A stretch of DNA of 45,004 nucleotides from Nocardia brevicatena NBRC 12119 (GTDB lineage: Bacteria; Actinomycetota; Actinomycetes; Mycobacteriales; Mycobacteriaceae), in the NCBI RefSeq assembly GCF_000308495.1, contig NZ_BAFU01000240.1, forward strand, positions 1 through 45,004, written 5' to 3'. The notes beneath the pieces are model-generated. The model was not told the origin of the DNA. It saw nothing but the letters and a program-made list of their open reading frames with translations, and made no database searches. Made by a program: the position numbers and the translations under genes. This document shows positions 14,518-22,276 of this stretch, piece by piece (position 1 is the first letter of the stretch; every line of letters begins with the position of its first letter).

Positions 14518-16080
14518 ATGGACACCGACGTGATCATTGTGGGTGCGGGCCCGACCGGTCTGATGCTGGCGGCCGAGTTGCGGCAGGCCGGAGTGCGGCC
14601 GCTGGTGCTGGAGCGACAGTCACGGCTCCGGGATACCCCGAAGGCCGGCGGGCTCGGCGGGCAGATCCTGGAACTGTTGCGCTACCGGGGTCTGCTGGAT
14701 CGGTTCGAAGCGGCCTGCACCGACCCGATTCCGGCTCCGCGATTTCCGTTCGGCGGGGTGCATGTGGACCTCACCCGGCTGACCGATTCCCCGATGCACG
14801 CCTTGCCGCTGCCGCAACAGAAGCTCGAGCAGTTGCTCGGCGAATATGCCGGCGAGCGCGGCATCGAAATCCGTCGTGGACATCAGGTGCTGGACGTGAA
14901 ACAGGACGCCGACGCGGTCACCGCGGAGGTCAGTGGGCCGAACGGGATATACCGGGTGACCGCCCACTACCTGGCGGGCTGCGACGGTGCGCGCAGCCGG
15001 GTCCGCGATATGGCGGGGATTTCGTTCCCCGGCACTGTATATCCGGAGGTCAACCGGCTGGCCCAGATCACCGTGCCCGATTCGGTGACCCGCCTCGACA
15101 ACGGCGACCTCGAGGTCCCCGGCTTCGGAACCATCCCTGCGGGCTTCACCCGAACCGACCACGGTCTGTTCGGGATGGGTGCGTCGCCTACATCGGAGGT
15201 ACTGTCCGTCTACACGATCGAGGACGAGACCACCGAATACGACGATGACATGCCGATGACCGTGGCCGAACTGCAGGACAGCATCCGCCGCGTGCTCGGC
15301 GTGGGCCTGCCTGTGGCGCACACGCACCGACTGTCGCGCTTCACCTTCAAGGCCCGGCAGGCCGAACGCTACCGCGCCGGCCGGATCCTGCTCGCCGGTG
15401 ACGCGGCCCACCTGTTCCCCGCCACGGGTGTGGCACTCAACGCCGGCATGTTGGATGCGGTCAACCTGGCCTGGAAGCCGGCCGCCGAGGTCCAGGGTTG
15501 GGCGCCCGACGGCCTGCTGGACACCTACCACGACGAACGCCATCTCGCTGCGGGCCGCACCATGCTGCACACCCGGGCGCAAGTGGCGCTGCGGCGCGGG
15601 CACGACCCGGCCGCCGAAGCGCTGCGGGAAGTCTTCCAGGAACTGCTCACCGATGAGCAGCCCTTGCGACGCATGGGAGCCCTCATCGCCGGCGCCGACA
15701 TCCGCTATCGGCTGCCCAATCCCAACAACCATGCCGTGACCGGTACCTTCGCCCCCGATCTCACCCTGCACACCGACGACGGCACCACCAGCGTCGCCGA
15801 ACTCCTGTATGCCGCACGGCCCGTCCTGCTCGACCTCGCCGACCGCGCGGACCTCCGCGATGTCGCCCGAGATCCGCAGCGCCGCATCGACATCCGCGCC
15901 GCAAAAACCGATAACCGGCCGGCCGACGCTCTCCTGATCCGCCCGGACGGCCATATCGCCTGGGCGGCGACCATCGACGAACCCGCCGACACCGCCGAGG
16001 CAGGCCTGCGGGCAGCGCTGTCGTCCTGGTTCGGCACACCCGAGGAAACGCCGATCCCGACCCGCGACCGGCGTTCCTGA
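14518..16080 (+). CDS. FAD-dependent aromatic monooxygenase
   Basis: A 520-residue class A flavoprotein monooxygenase of the PHBH / rifampicin-monooxygenase type, which uses NAD(P)H and O2 to hydroxylate an aromatic or polyketide-like substrate. The FAD fingerprint GAGPTG is at residues 9-14, the DG motif CDGARSRVRD near 155-165, and the GD motif GRILLAGDAAHLFPATG near 290-305. GVALNAGMLDAVNLAWK follows, where many relatives have GGQGLNxGxxDAxNLAWK. The C-terminal thioredoxin-like domain ends LLIRPDGHIAWAA, as in Rox-like enzymes. The ATG at 14518 has GAGGGAAGCGGAG just upstream; the in-frame ATG at 14452 would add 22 unconserved residues. The substrate is unknown; tailoring of the NRPS product or antibiotic inactivation are both possible. 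Confidence 0.92.
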   Translation: MDTDVIIVGAGPTGLMLAAELRQAGVRPLVLERQSRLRDTPKAGGLGGQILELLRYRGLLDRFEAACTDPIPAPRFPFGGVHVDLTRLTDSPMHALPLPQQKLEQLLGEYAGERGIEIRRGHQVLDVKQDADAVTAEVSGPNGIYRVTAHYLAGCDGARSRVRDMAGISFPGTVYPEVNRLAQITVPDSVTRLDNGDLEVPGFGTIPAGFTRTDHGLFGMGASPTSEVLSVYTIEDETTEYDDDMPMTVAELQDSIRRVLGVGLPVAHTHRLSRFTFKARQAERYRAGRILLAGDAAHLFPATGVALNAGMLDAVNLAWKPAAEVQGWAPDGLLDTYHDERHLAAGRTMLHTRAQVALRRGHDPAAEALREVFQELLTDEQPLRRMGALIAGADIRYRLPNPNNHAVTGTFAPDLTLHTDDGTTSVAELLYAARPVLLDLADRADLRDVARDPQRRIDIRAAKTDNRPADALLIRPDGHIAWAATIDEPADTAEAGLRAALSSWFGTPEETPIPTRDRRS

Positions 16081-16100
16081 CCGGCCCGGCTCCGGGCCGG
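16081..16100 (+). terminator. Perfect GC hairpin after the monooxygenase
   Basis: CCGGCCCGG, CT, CCGGGCCGG is a perfect nine-base-pair inverted repeat that starts on the base after the stop codon. There is no U tract, as in many actinobacterial I-shaped terminators. Confidence 0.7.
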
Positions 16101-16185
16101 ATGAGTCTGCCCGGCCGGTCAACGATCGTTTACGACACCGACCGGTGCTGGGCGGGTCGTCTTCGGTGATTTCCGAAGTTCGTGT

Positions 16186-16983
16186 TCAGAGGCTCGGTTG
16201 AGTGGTCTGCGCTCCCTGGGTCAGTAGTCGGCGCAGCGTCGTCGGGGTGCGGCCGAGGTGCTCGCGGACGGTGCGTGTCAGGTGCGCCTGGTCGGCGAAG
16301 CCGAGGTCTGCGGCCAGGTCTGCCAGGCCGGTCTCGCCCTCCACGAGCCGGTTCATGGCTTGGCCGACGCGTACCCGGTTGCGGTAGCGGGTCAGTGATA
16401 CGCCCGTGTGCTGTGAGAACAACCGGCTCAGCCGGTACGGCGAGACCTTCAGCAACCCGGCCAGTGAGCGCAGCCCTGCCGCCTCCCGCGCACCGTCGAT
16501 GATCGCCTCGCGGGCCGCTGCGACCAGCGCCTGATCGGCGGGACGCGGACTCGGGACCGGCCACCCGGCGGCGCCCGCGACGAGCCGGAGCAACTCCTCG
16601 GTCAACGCGTAGTCGATGTCCCCGCCTGCGGCGGCACCGAGCAGCCGGCGATGTGCCAGCTCGAGGCGGGCGTCGACATACATCGCTCTCGCGACCACGG
16701 GCCCTTCCCAGAACTCGGGCGCGACGGTCACCGAGGTGCAGACGTCACCACCGGCGGGATGAGCGAATCGCTCCTCCTCGCCCGGTGCGCCCAGGTAGCC
16801 GATGGTGGGGTCCAGATCGGCGTCGACCCCGTCGGCCTGTCGCCGGAATCTGCCGCGCCGCACGAGCACGACGCGGTGGTCATCACGCGCTTCCGGCTCC
16901 GACCAGCGGGTGTGGTCGGCGTGGCATGCCACCGTGGTCACGGTGAATTCCGGTCGGATGGTGAGGGTCATGGCGGACAGCAC
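16186..16983 (-). CDS. AraC family transcriptional regulator
   Basis: A 265-residue regulator with an N-terminal sensing domain (to about residue 150) and a C-terminal AraC DNA-binding domain. The first helix-turn-helix is around LRSLAGLLKVSPYRLSRLF. The second is around TGLADLAADLGFADQAHLTR and is followed by the family-typical LGRTPTTLRRLL. The GTG at 16983 is chosen because AAGG lies seven bases upstream; an in-frame ATG at 16971 is the alternative. The gene is divergent from the VOC-SRPBCC pair across 115 bp, so it probably controls that pair. The effector is unknown. Confidence 0.92.
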   Translation of the reverse strand: MLSAMTLTIRPEFTVTTVACHADHTRWSEPEARDDHRVVLVRRGRFRRQADGVDADLDPTIGYLGAPGEEERFAHPAGGDVCTSVTVAPEFWEGPVVARAMYVDARLELAHRRLLGAAAGGDIDYALTEELLRLVAGAAGWPVPSPRPADQALVAAAREAIIDGAREAAGLRSLAGLLKVSPYRLSRLFSQHTGVSLTRYRNRVRVGQAMNRLVEGETGLADLAADLGFADQAHLTRTVREHLGRTPTTLRRLLTQGAQTTQPSL

Positions 16984-17098
16984 GCGCGAACCTTACGCCG
17001 AGTGGACGACCAAACGAGGCCGCAAGGATCTTCAAGACCCGGGGCCGGTCCGGAATGAATGCTGGGTGGGCAAGCAACCACACCGAGGAGACACCGAC

Positions 17099-17455
17099 AT
17101 GACCGTCCGCGCGGAACTCACCGCGATCAGCATCGACTGCGCTTCCCCGAAGGCACTGGCGGAGTTCTACCAGAACATCACCGGCTGGGAGATCACCCAC
17201 AGTGACGACGACTCCGCCTATCTGGGCGACGGCCCGATCCAACTCGCTTTCCAACGAGTCGATGGCTACCGGGGCCCCGGTTGGCCGGATTCCGGCAAGC
17301 ACGCCCATCTCGACTTCACGGTCGCCGATGTGGAAAGCGCGACGGAACAACTGCTCGCGCTCGGTGCGACCAAACCCGGTTTCCAGCCGGGTGCGGGCCA
17401 GTGGACGGTCCTCGCCGACCCCGAAGGCCACCTGTTCTGCATCGCCGCGGGCTGA
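17099..17455 (+). CDS. VOC family (glyoxalase/bleomycin-resistance-like) protein
   Basis: A 118-residue single VOC unit. It starts with AELTAISIDCASPKALAEFY and continues with ITGWEITHSDDDSAYL, GKHAHLDFTVADVESATEQL and the closing VLADPEGHLFCIA. This is the usual length for actinobacterial single-unit glyoxalase-fold proteins, which include metal-dependent enzymes and ligand-binding resistance proteins. GAGGAG at 17085-17090 lies eight bases before the ATG. It is the first gene of a pair with the SRPBCC protein 13 bp downstream. The substrate cannot be told from sequence. Confidence 0.9.
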   Translation: MTVRAELTAISIDCASPKALAEFYQNITGWEITHSDDDSAYLGDGPIQLAFQRVDGYRGPGWPDSGKHAHLDFTVADVESATEQLLALGATKPGFQPGAGQWTVLADPEGHLFCIAAG

Positions 17456-17468
17456 CCAGGAGAATCCC

Positions 17469-17918
17469 ATGGCATCCATTCACAAGGAATTCATCGTCGA
17501 GGCCACACCCGAGCAGGTCTGGGATGTACTCGGCGATTTCGGCGCCGTGCATGAACGCCTCGCCCCGGGCTTCGTCATCGACACACGGCTTGACGCGGAC
17601 ACCCGTACCGTTACCTTCGCCGACGGCACCGTCGTCGCCGAACGGCTCGTCGATCTCGACCCGGTGAGCAGGCGCGTCGCCTATACCGTTGTCGGTGGGA
17701 GCCTGCACCCCTCCCATCACCACGCCTCGATGCAGGCTCTGCCCGCCAAAGGCGGCGGGACGCTGTTCGTCTGGCACACCGATGTCCTCCCCGATGCTCT
17801 GGCCGCACCGATCGCCGAGTTCGTCGAACACGGATCGACTGTCATGCGTCGGGCGCTGCAGGAAGCGGCATCGCGGCGGCCGGGTGGCAGCGAACTCGCA
17901 CCGGAGAACGCTCATTAG
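17469..17918 (+). CDS. SRPBCC family protein
   Basis: A 149-residue START-like (helix-grip) protein. The fold is indicated by the opening IHKEFIVEATPEQVWDVLGD, the RLDADTRTVTFADGT strands, RRVAYTVVGG, and the long C-terminal helix IAEFVEHGSTVMRRALQEAA. SRPBCC proteins bind hydrophobic ligands and include polyketide cyclases and stress-related binding proteins. CAGGAGA at 17457-17463 serves the ATG. The gene is co-directional with the VOC gene and presumably under the AraC regulator. No specific ligand is proposed. Confidence 0.88.
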   Translation: MASIHKEFIVEATPEQVWDVLGDFGAVHERLAPGFVIDTRLDADTRTVTFADGTVVAERLVDLDPVSRRVAYTVVGGSLHPSHHHASMQALPAKGGGTLFVWHTDVLPDALAAPIAEFVEHGSTVMRRALQEAASRRPGGSELAPENAH

Positions 17919-18091
17919 CCGGGAGGACGTCCACGGGCCGAGCCCGGCGGGGGTGCGGGCTTTCCGCGCCGGCCCTTGGACTTCCACTGTGCGGTGGGTG
18001 TCGGGATGCGGCTCTGGGACAGGCGTCTCCGGCCGAAGTCGTTGATGCTGTCGGGTCGGCGGAACCGCCTTGGCTCGAGGGCGGCGTTCGG

Positions 18092-18655
18092 CTAACGACC
18101 GGTTGCCAGTTGTCGCAACGATATGTCCAGGTCTCGCACCAGCTCTCCCACGCGGCCGCGACCATCCGGGGCTTTCGGGTAACGCGTCAGGACACTCAGC
18201 ACGATTGGGGTGGCCAGGCCTCGTGCCCTCTCGATGTAGTCGGCGCCGACATTACGGGCGTCGCCGGCATTGAGCTCGAAGGCGCGGGCTGCGTGGGCGG
18301 CCGACCCGAGGATATGCAGAACCTGAGTCGCTTTCGCCAGTGGGTGGAGGAACGCCGCGCTCGCCGCGGCGACAGCTGCTCGCGCAGCATCGCTCGCCGC
18401 GGCCTGCCCTGCATCACGTGCCTCTCGATACGCCCGGTGCGCCGCCCACGCGGTGTCACGGATCGCCTTGGTCCGCTCGGCTCCATTCGCGAACTCCTGC
18501 GCGGCGTCGATCGCGGTTCGTGGGCGCCCATCGGCAGGGCGCTCGCCTTCGAAGATCGCCAAGGCGGGTTCCGCGCAGGCCACGGCATAGCCGGTGATGT
18601 CGCGCAGTTCGGCCATGCCGAGTTCTATCGTCAGGTCCTTGTTGGCCATATCCAT
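18092..18655 (-). CDS. Imm-5-like domain protein (putative immunity-type protein)
   Basis: A 187-residue alpha-helical protein whose sequence I recognise as the Imm-5-like family. It has MAELRDITGYAVACAEPALA near the start, an alanine-rich core (AWAAHRAYREARDAGQAAAS), LHPLAKATQVLHILGSAAHA, and GRVGELVRDLDISLRQL at the end. The frame stays open far upstream, but conserved sequence begins at MDMANKDLTIELGM, so I start at 18655; 18649 is the alternative. Neither has a clear ribosome site. The family is named for immunity to polymorphic toxins, but no toxin, secretion gene or cognate partner is visible. It may therefore have another role here. Confidence 0.8.
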   Translation of the reverse strand: MDMANKDLTIELGMAELRDITGYAVACAEPALAIFEGERPADGRPRTAIDAAQEFANGAERTKAIRDTAWAAHRAYREARDAGQAAASDAARAAVAAASAAFLHPLAKATQVLHILGSAAHAARAFELNAGDARNVGADYIERARGLATPIVLSVLTRYPKAPDGRGRVGELVRDLDISLRQLATGR

Positions 18656-19185
18656 GGCATTCGACCGTATCGTTGGACCATCGGTTGGGGCTTTTCGGCG
18701 ATACCGGCAGTTCGGTGACGCAAAACCTTCGACTCGGTGGATCATTGGTTCGTTGACCGGGGAACGGCGCCGGAGGTCAGCGGTGGGCGCATGAATATCT
18801 CGGTAGGGAACCGCGTCGAATGTCAGGGGCGCTGCAGGTGGGCGTAGCGTGCGGCAGGTGAGTTTTCGTGAGCACACCTCGGCCGGCAGCCGTCCCACGA
18901 GATGTCTCTTGTCATGGTCTCGCTCACCGTCCGCCGCGGCACCACGCCGGCAGCGCTCCTCACAGCTGCTCGTCACGCAGCTCGACCGGGCATACCTCGG
19001 TGGCCGGTCGGCAACTCGGCGGAACGGTAGCAGCCGTGGCCGAGCGGCGCTGCCGGCGATGTGGGCTGCAGCCGGCGGTACGGGCGGTCCAGGTTCTCGG
19101 GCCGGTGGTGGCGCCGGCTGCGCGGGCGGCGGCGAGGTGCCGTGTCCGATGGTCACCACGCCGGTCCACTCGACGTAATGGAGAA
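18656..19185. other. Gap with no confident gene
   Basis: Long open frames exist on both strands here, but their translations are Arg/Pro/Gly-rich and show no family pattern, as expected of non-coding DNA at this GC content. The region should hold the promoter of the Imm-5-like gene on the left and of the DyP cassette on the right. Confidence 0.4.
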
Positions 19186-19199
19186 CGGTTCGCGAACCG
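19186..19199. promoter_or_regulatory. 14-bp perfect palindrome, putative operator
   Basis: CGGTTCGCGAACCG is a perfect palindrome 74 bp before the first ATG of the DyP cassette. Its length and position fit a dimeric repressor site. No regulator gene is adjacent on that strand. Confidence 0.45.
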
Positions 19200-19273
19200 G
19201 CGCGGCAGGGTAGGATCGGTGGTGGCCACGGGCCAAATTTCGGCTTCCTACTGTTTCGAGGGTAGGTGACGAT

Positions 19274-19834
19274 ATGCCGGCAACCGATTACGACCGGAAC
19301 AAACCGGCGGCGATGGCCCTTCCGAGGGAGGGCTATTTCGAGCTGGAGCGGGGTAGATATGGTCCGATTTATCCGCGGACCCCGGCCTGTTATGGATTCT
19401 CGATAATCGCGAAGGTGAAACCGGGCCGAGAAGAGGCCGTTCGAACATATGGTAAGCAGATCGAAGCCGCGGTAGGGGCCGATCCGACCGTGCTGGCACC
19501 GCTGCGGCTGCACTATTTGCGGTGGCTGTTGTTCGATATCGGTTCGGGACTGCATTTCCAGTATCAAGGCATCTTCGACACGGACTTCGACAAATACACC
19601 GAGGACGCCGTGGCGCTCTTCTCCCGGACCGGTATCACCACTGTTTTCACCAACCTCGAGGGCTTTCCCGAGGACTGGAAGGAGAATCCGGGCGCGTTCG
19701 TGAAATTCGTTCGAGAACACCATTTCCCCAGTTTCCTCGAGTACGGCGAATACCCCTACGTCACCGCCGATGAGATCAAAAAAGCGCTGCGGCTCGAGGC
19801 GGCGTTTTCCGAGATGCTCGATCAGATGCAGTGA
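19274..19834 (+). CDS. Unknown small protein, first gene of DyP cassette
   Basis: A 186-residue soluble protein with no signal peptide. The stretch CYGFSIIAKVKPGREEAVRT followed by LHYLRWLLFDIGSGLHFQYQ and GIFDTDFDKYTEDAVALF has the alternating strand-helix pattern of a dimeric alpha/beta barrel (ferredoxin-like, EthD/ABM-type) protein. This is a structural guess and I do not recognise a named family. GAGGGTAGGTGA precedes the ATG. The peroxidase gene starts 12 bp after the stop and a third gene overlaps that, so all three probably act together. DyP peroxidases themselves have two ferredoxin-like domains, which makes a partner of similar fold plausible. Confidence 0.82.
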   Translation: MPATDYDRNKPAAMALPREGYFELERGRYGPIYPRTPACYGFSIIAKVKPGREEAVRTYGKQIEAAVGADPTVLAPLRLHYLRWLLFDIGSGLHFQYQGIFDTDFDKYTEDAVALFSRTGITTVFTNLEGFPEDWKENPGAFVKFVREHHFPSFLEYGEYPYVTADEIKKALRLEAAFSEMLDQMQ

Positions 19835-19846
19835 GCACCTGAGCCG

Positions 19847-21181
19847 ATGCTCGAACTCGACGATATTCAGCACATCCTGCTGACCCGCACCCCGGCGGTG
19901 ACCGGCCGCTACGAGTTCCTGTCCTTCGACGAGCCCGCCGGAGGCCGGGCCTGGCTGACCGCGTTGTCGAAGCAGGTTCGGTCGGTTGCGGACGTGCGCG
20001 CCACGATGGATGGTTCCGAGTGCTGGATCACGCCGGCTTTCACCTGGCGCGGGCTACGAGCACTAGGGGTACCAGAGGAAGCGCTTGCCACCTTTCCCGA
20101 CGAATTCCGTGAGGGCATGGCCGCCCGCGCCGACATCCTGGGCGACACGGGTGCCAATCACCCGGACAACTGGGTGGGCGGATTGGCCGGTGACGACCTG
20201 CACGCCATCGTGATCATGTTCGCCCGCACCGAGGCCGCACACCGGCGGTGGACGGCCGAGCACCGCGAACTGGTGGCCCGCTGCCCGGGTGTGCGCGTGT
20301 TGTCGTCCTTGGAATTGAGCGCGACGCCTCCGTTCGACTACGCCCACGATCATTTCGGGTTCCGCGATCGGTTGTCCCAGCCGGTGATCGAGGGATCCGG
20401 TGAAGAACCGACACCCGGCTCGGGGGCGCCGCTGAAGCCCGGCGAATTCATCCTGGGCTACCCCGACGAGGCGGGACCACCACGCGGGCTGCCGCAGCCG
20501 GAGGTGTTGTCCCGTAACGGCAGCTACATGGCCTACCGGCGGCTGCGAGAACATGTGGGTGCGTTTCGGGACTATCTGCGCGAACACGCCGACACGCCGG
20601 ACGGGCAGGAGCTGCTCGCGGCCAAGTTCATGGGCCGCTGGCGAAGCGGTGCCCCTCTGGTGTTGTCCCCCGACCGTGACGATCCGCGGCTGGGCGCGGA
20701 TCCGATGCGAAACAATGACTTCGACTATGGACAGATGGACCCGCACGGCTACGCGGTACCGCTGGGCGCACACATCCGGCGGCTCAACCCGCGCGACACC
20801 GCGGCGGATATGAACCGCCACCGAATGATCCGGCGCGGCGCCACCTACGGACCTGCCCTACCGGAAGATGCCCCCGATGACGGGGCGGACCGAGGTATTG
20901 CCGCGTTCATCATCTGCGCCGGCCTGATCCGACAGTTCGAGTTCGCCCAGAACGTCTGGATCAACGACAAGACATTCCACGGACTCGGCAACGAACGCGA
21001 CCCATTCTGCGGCGCCCAGGACGGCACCCTGGAGTTCACCGTCCCCAAGCGGCCCATCCGCACGGTGCTCGCCGGCCTGCCGGCGTTCACCACCCTTCGA
21101 GGCGGCGCCTACTTCTTCCTACCGGGTATCCGCGCCCTGGGATACCTGGCCGGACTCGATGGTCGGGAGGCGACGTCATGA
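19847..21181 (+). CDS. DyP-type heme peroxidase family protein
   Basis: A 444-residue DyP-type peroxidase homologue. The family region HFGFRDRLSQPV is near residue 170; it keeps the catalytic-position Asp, but the final Gly of the usual GxxDG is Arg. HIRRLNPRD near residue 308, the heme-ligand region, and HRMIRRGATYGPAL near 325, with the distal Arg, are present. The C-terminal domain has FIICAGLIRQFEFAQNVW and ends in AYFFLPGIRALGYLAGL. No Tat or Sec signal is seen, and there is no obvious encapsulin cargo tail or encapsulin gene. Such enzymes oxidise dyes, phenolics and other substrates with H2O2 in the acid range. Its stop overlaps the next start (ATGA), so translation is coupled. Confidence 0.9.
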   Translation: MLELDDIQHILLTRTPAVTGRYEFLSFDEPAGGRAWLTALSKQVRSVADVRATMDGSECWITPAFTWRGLRALGVPEEALATFPDEFREGMAARADILGDTGANHPDNWVGGLAGDDLHAIVIMFARTEAAHRRWTAEHRELVARCPGVRVLSSLELSATPPFDYAHDHFGFRDRLSQPVIEGSGEEPTPGSGAPLKPGEFILGYPDEAGPPRGLPQPEVLSRNGSYMAYRRLREHVGAFRDYLREHADTPDGQELLAAKFMGRWRSGAPLVLSPDRDDPRLGADPMRNNDFDYGQMDPHGYAVPLGAHIRRLNPRDTAADMNRHRMIRRGATYGPALPEDAPDDGADRGIAAFIICAGLIRQFEFAQNVWINDKTFHGLGNERDPFCGAQDGTLEFTVPKRPIRTVLAGLPAFTTLRGGAYFFLPGIRALGYLAGLDGREATS

Positions 21182-22191
21182 GCACTCTGCCGCCGGCGCG
21201 CACTTACAACCAGCACCATATCCCGCGCACGCCCGACGGGCGGCGGCGGATCAGCATCTATTGGGCATGGAGCTACCCGTGGGAGGCCCAGCGTGATTCC
21301 ACCGAAATGAACAACCGCTTCTCCACGATGACCGAAGTCCGCAACGTGGCATGGCCGAGCTACGAAACCCCCGAGTACGAGACAGCTCACTTCCTGCAGG
21401 GCATTGCCGGCACACTCGAGCTGTTTCACCGCTCGACGCTGGCGTTTCAACGGCTGGCGGGTGAGGCGACCGGTCATCCCGTGGCGGTGTTCCAGCGCAT
21501 CGACCAGGCGGGTTACCTACTGCCGATCGACGAGCGGATTCTGGCCGACACCGACACGCTGATGGTGTTCGGGCTCGATCACCTCCTCTCCCGACAGGAA
21601 GCCGCACCCGAAGAGAGCGCCGCGATCCAGCAGTGGCTGCAACGTGAGGGCGCCTGCCTGCTCTTGGCGCCACACCACGATGTCGGCTTCACCGACGACT
21701 ACACCCAGCGACAAATCGAATACGAACATCACGGCGACCCGCTGGTGCCCCGGCAACAGCGATTCGGCCAGTACACGCGGTCGCTGATGCGAACACTCGA
21801 AGTGCCGGTCCACAACATATGGGGGCTGCGGCCCGCCATCGTCGACGGTACCCGGGAGATCGCCCCCCTGACCGGGTTCCGCGATCTGGACGGACCGCGG
21901 CTGCTGAACAACGTCACCACGTTCAACTTCCACCCCCATCTGCCGCACTACGAGCTCACCGCACCGGAAAGCGACTCGCTGCGCGTCCTGGGTCGTCAGC
22001 GCGTCGACCCCACGCGCCCCCATCCCTTCACCGCGGCCGGTAACACCGAGTTCAACGCGCTGATCTGGATGCCACCCACCGGCCGCCGCGCCGGCGATAT
22101 CGTGCTCATCGACTCCACCAACTTCACCACACTCTTCGGCGGCACCGACAGTCTCGAAAACCTCTGGCACAACCTCGCCACCATGAGATGA
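21178..22191 (+). CDS. DUF4350/ThuA-like (class I glutamine amidotransferase fold) protein, third gene of DyP cassette
   Basis: A 337-residue protein overlapping the peroxidase stop by four bases. The first 80 residues (ISIYWAWSYPWEAQRD and following) are unlike any family I know. The central DTDTLMVFGLDHLLSRQEAA, then IQQWLQREGACLLLAPHHD, has the layout of DUF4350/ThuA-like domains: a strand, a helix, and a broad loop after a hydrophobic strand. The ending GDIVLIDSTNFTTLFGGTDS, followed by ENLWHNL, matches the usual closing GDS..F..N..N of that group. No typical amidotransferase Cys-His-Glu triad is clear, so it may bind rather than hydrolyse. The fold is inferred from pattern only. Confidence 0.8.
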   Translation: MSTLPPARTYNQHHIPRTPDGRRRISIYWAWSYPWEAQRDSTEMNNRFSTMTEVRNVAWPSYETPEYETAHFLQGIAGTLELFHRSTLAFQRLAGEATGHPVAVFQRIDQAGYLLPIDERILADTDTLMVFGLDHLLSRQEAAPEESAAIQQWLQREGACLLLAPHHDVGFTDDYTQRQIEYEHHGDPLVPRQQRFGQYTRSLMRTLEVPVHNIWGLRPAIVDGTREIAPLTGFRDLDGPRLLNNVTTFNFHPHLPHYELTAPESDSLRVLGRQRVDPTRPHPFTAAGNTEFNALIWMPPTGRRAGDIVLIDSTNFTTLFGGTDSLENLWHNLATMR

Positions 22192-22276
22192 TCCGGGAAT
22201 CTCGGTGCGATCCGTGGATTTCGATCAGGTGAGTGTGCTCGGTCGCACCGACGGCGTCGGCACTCGGTACCGCCTC

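Noticed and set aside
18092-19873. A 593-codon minus-strand frame covering the Imm-5-like gene and beyond
   Set aside because: Only the part from 18655 downward resembles a protein family; the rest is Pro/Arg-rich and is antisense to the start of the DyP cassette.
21130-21181. Encapsulin cargo peptide at the DyP C-terminus
   Set aside because: The protein ends without the usual linker and hydrophobic LxIGSL-type tail, and no encapsulin gene is near.
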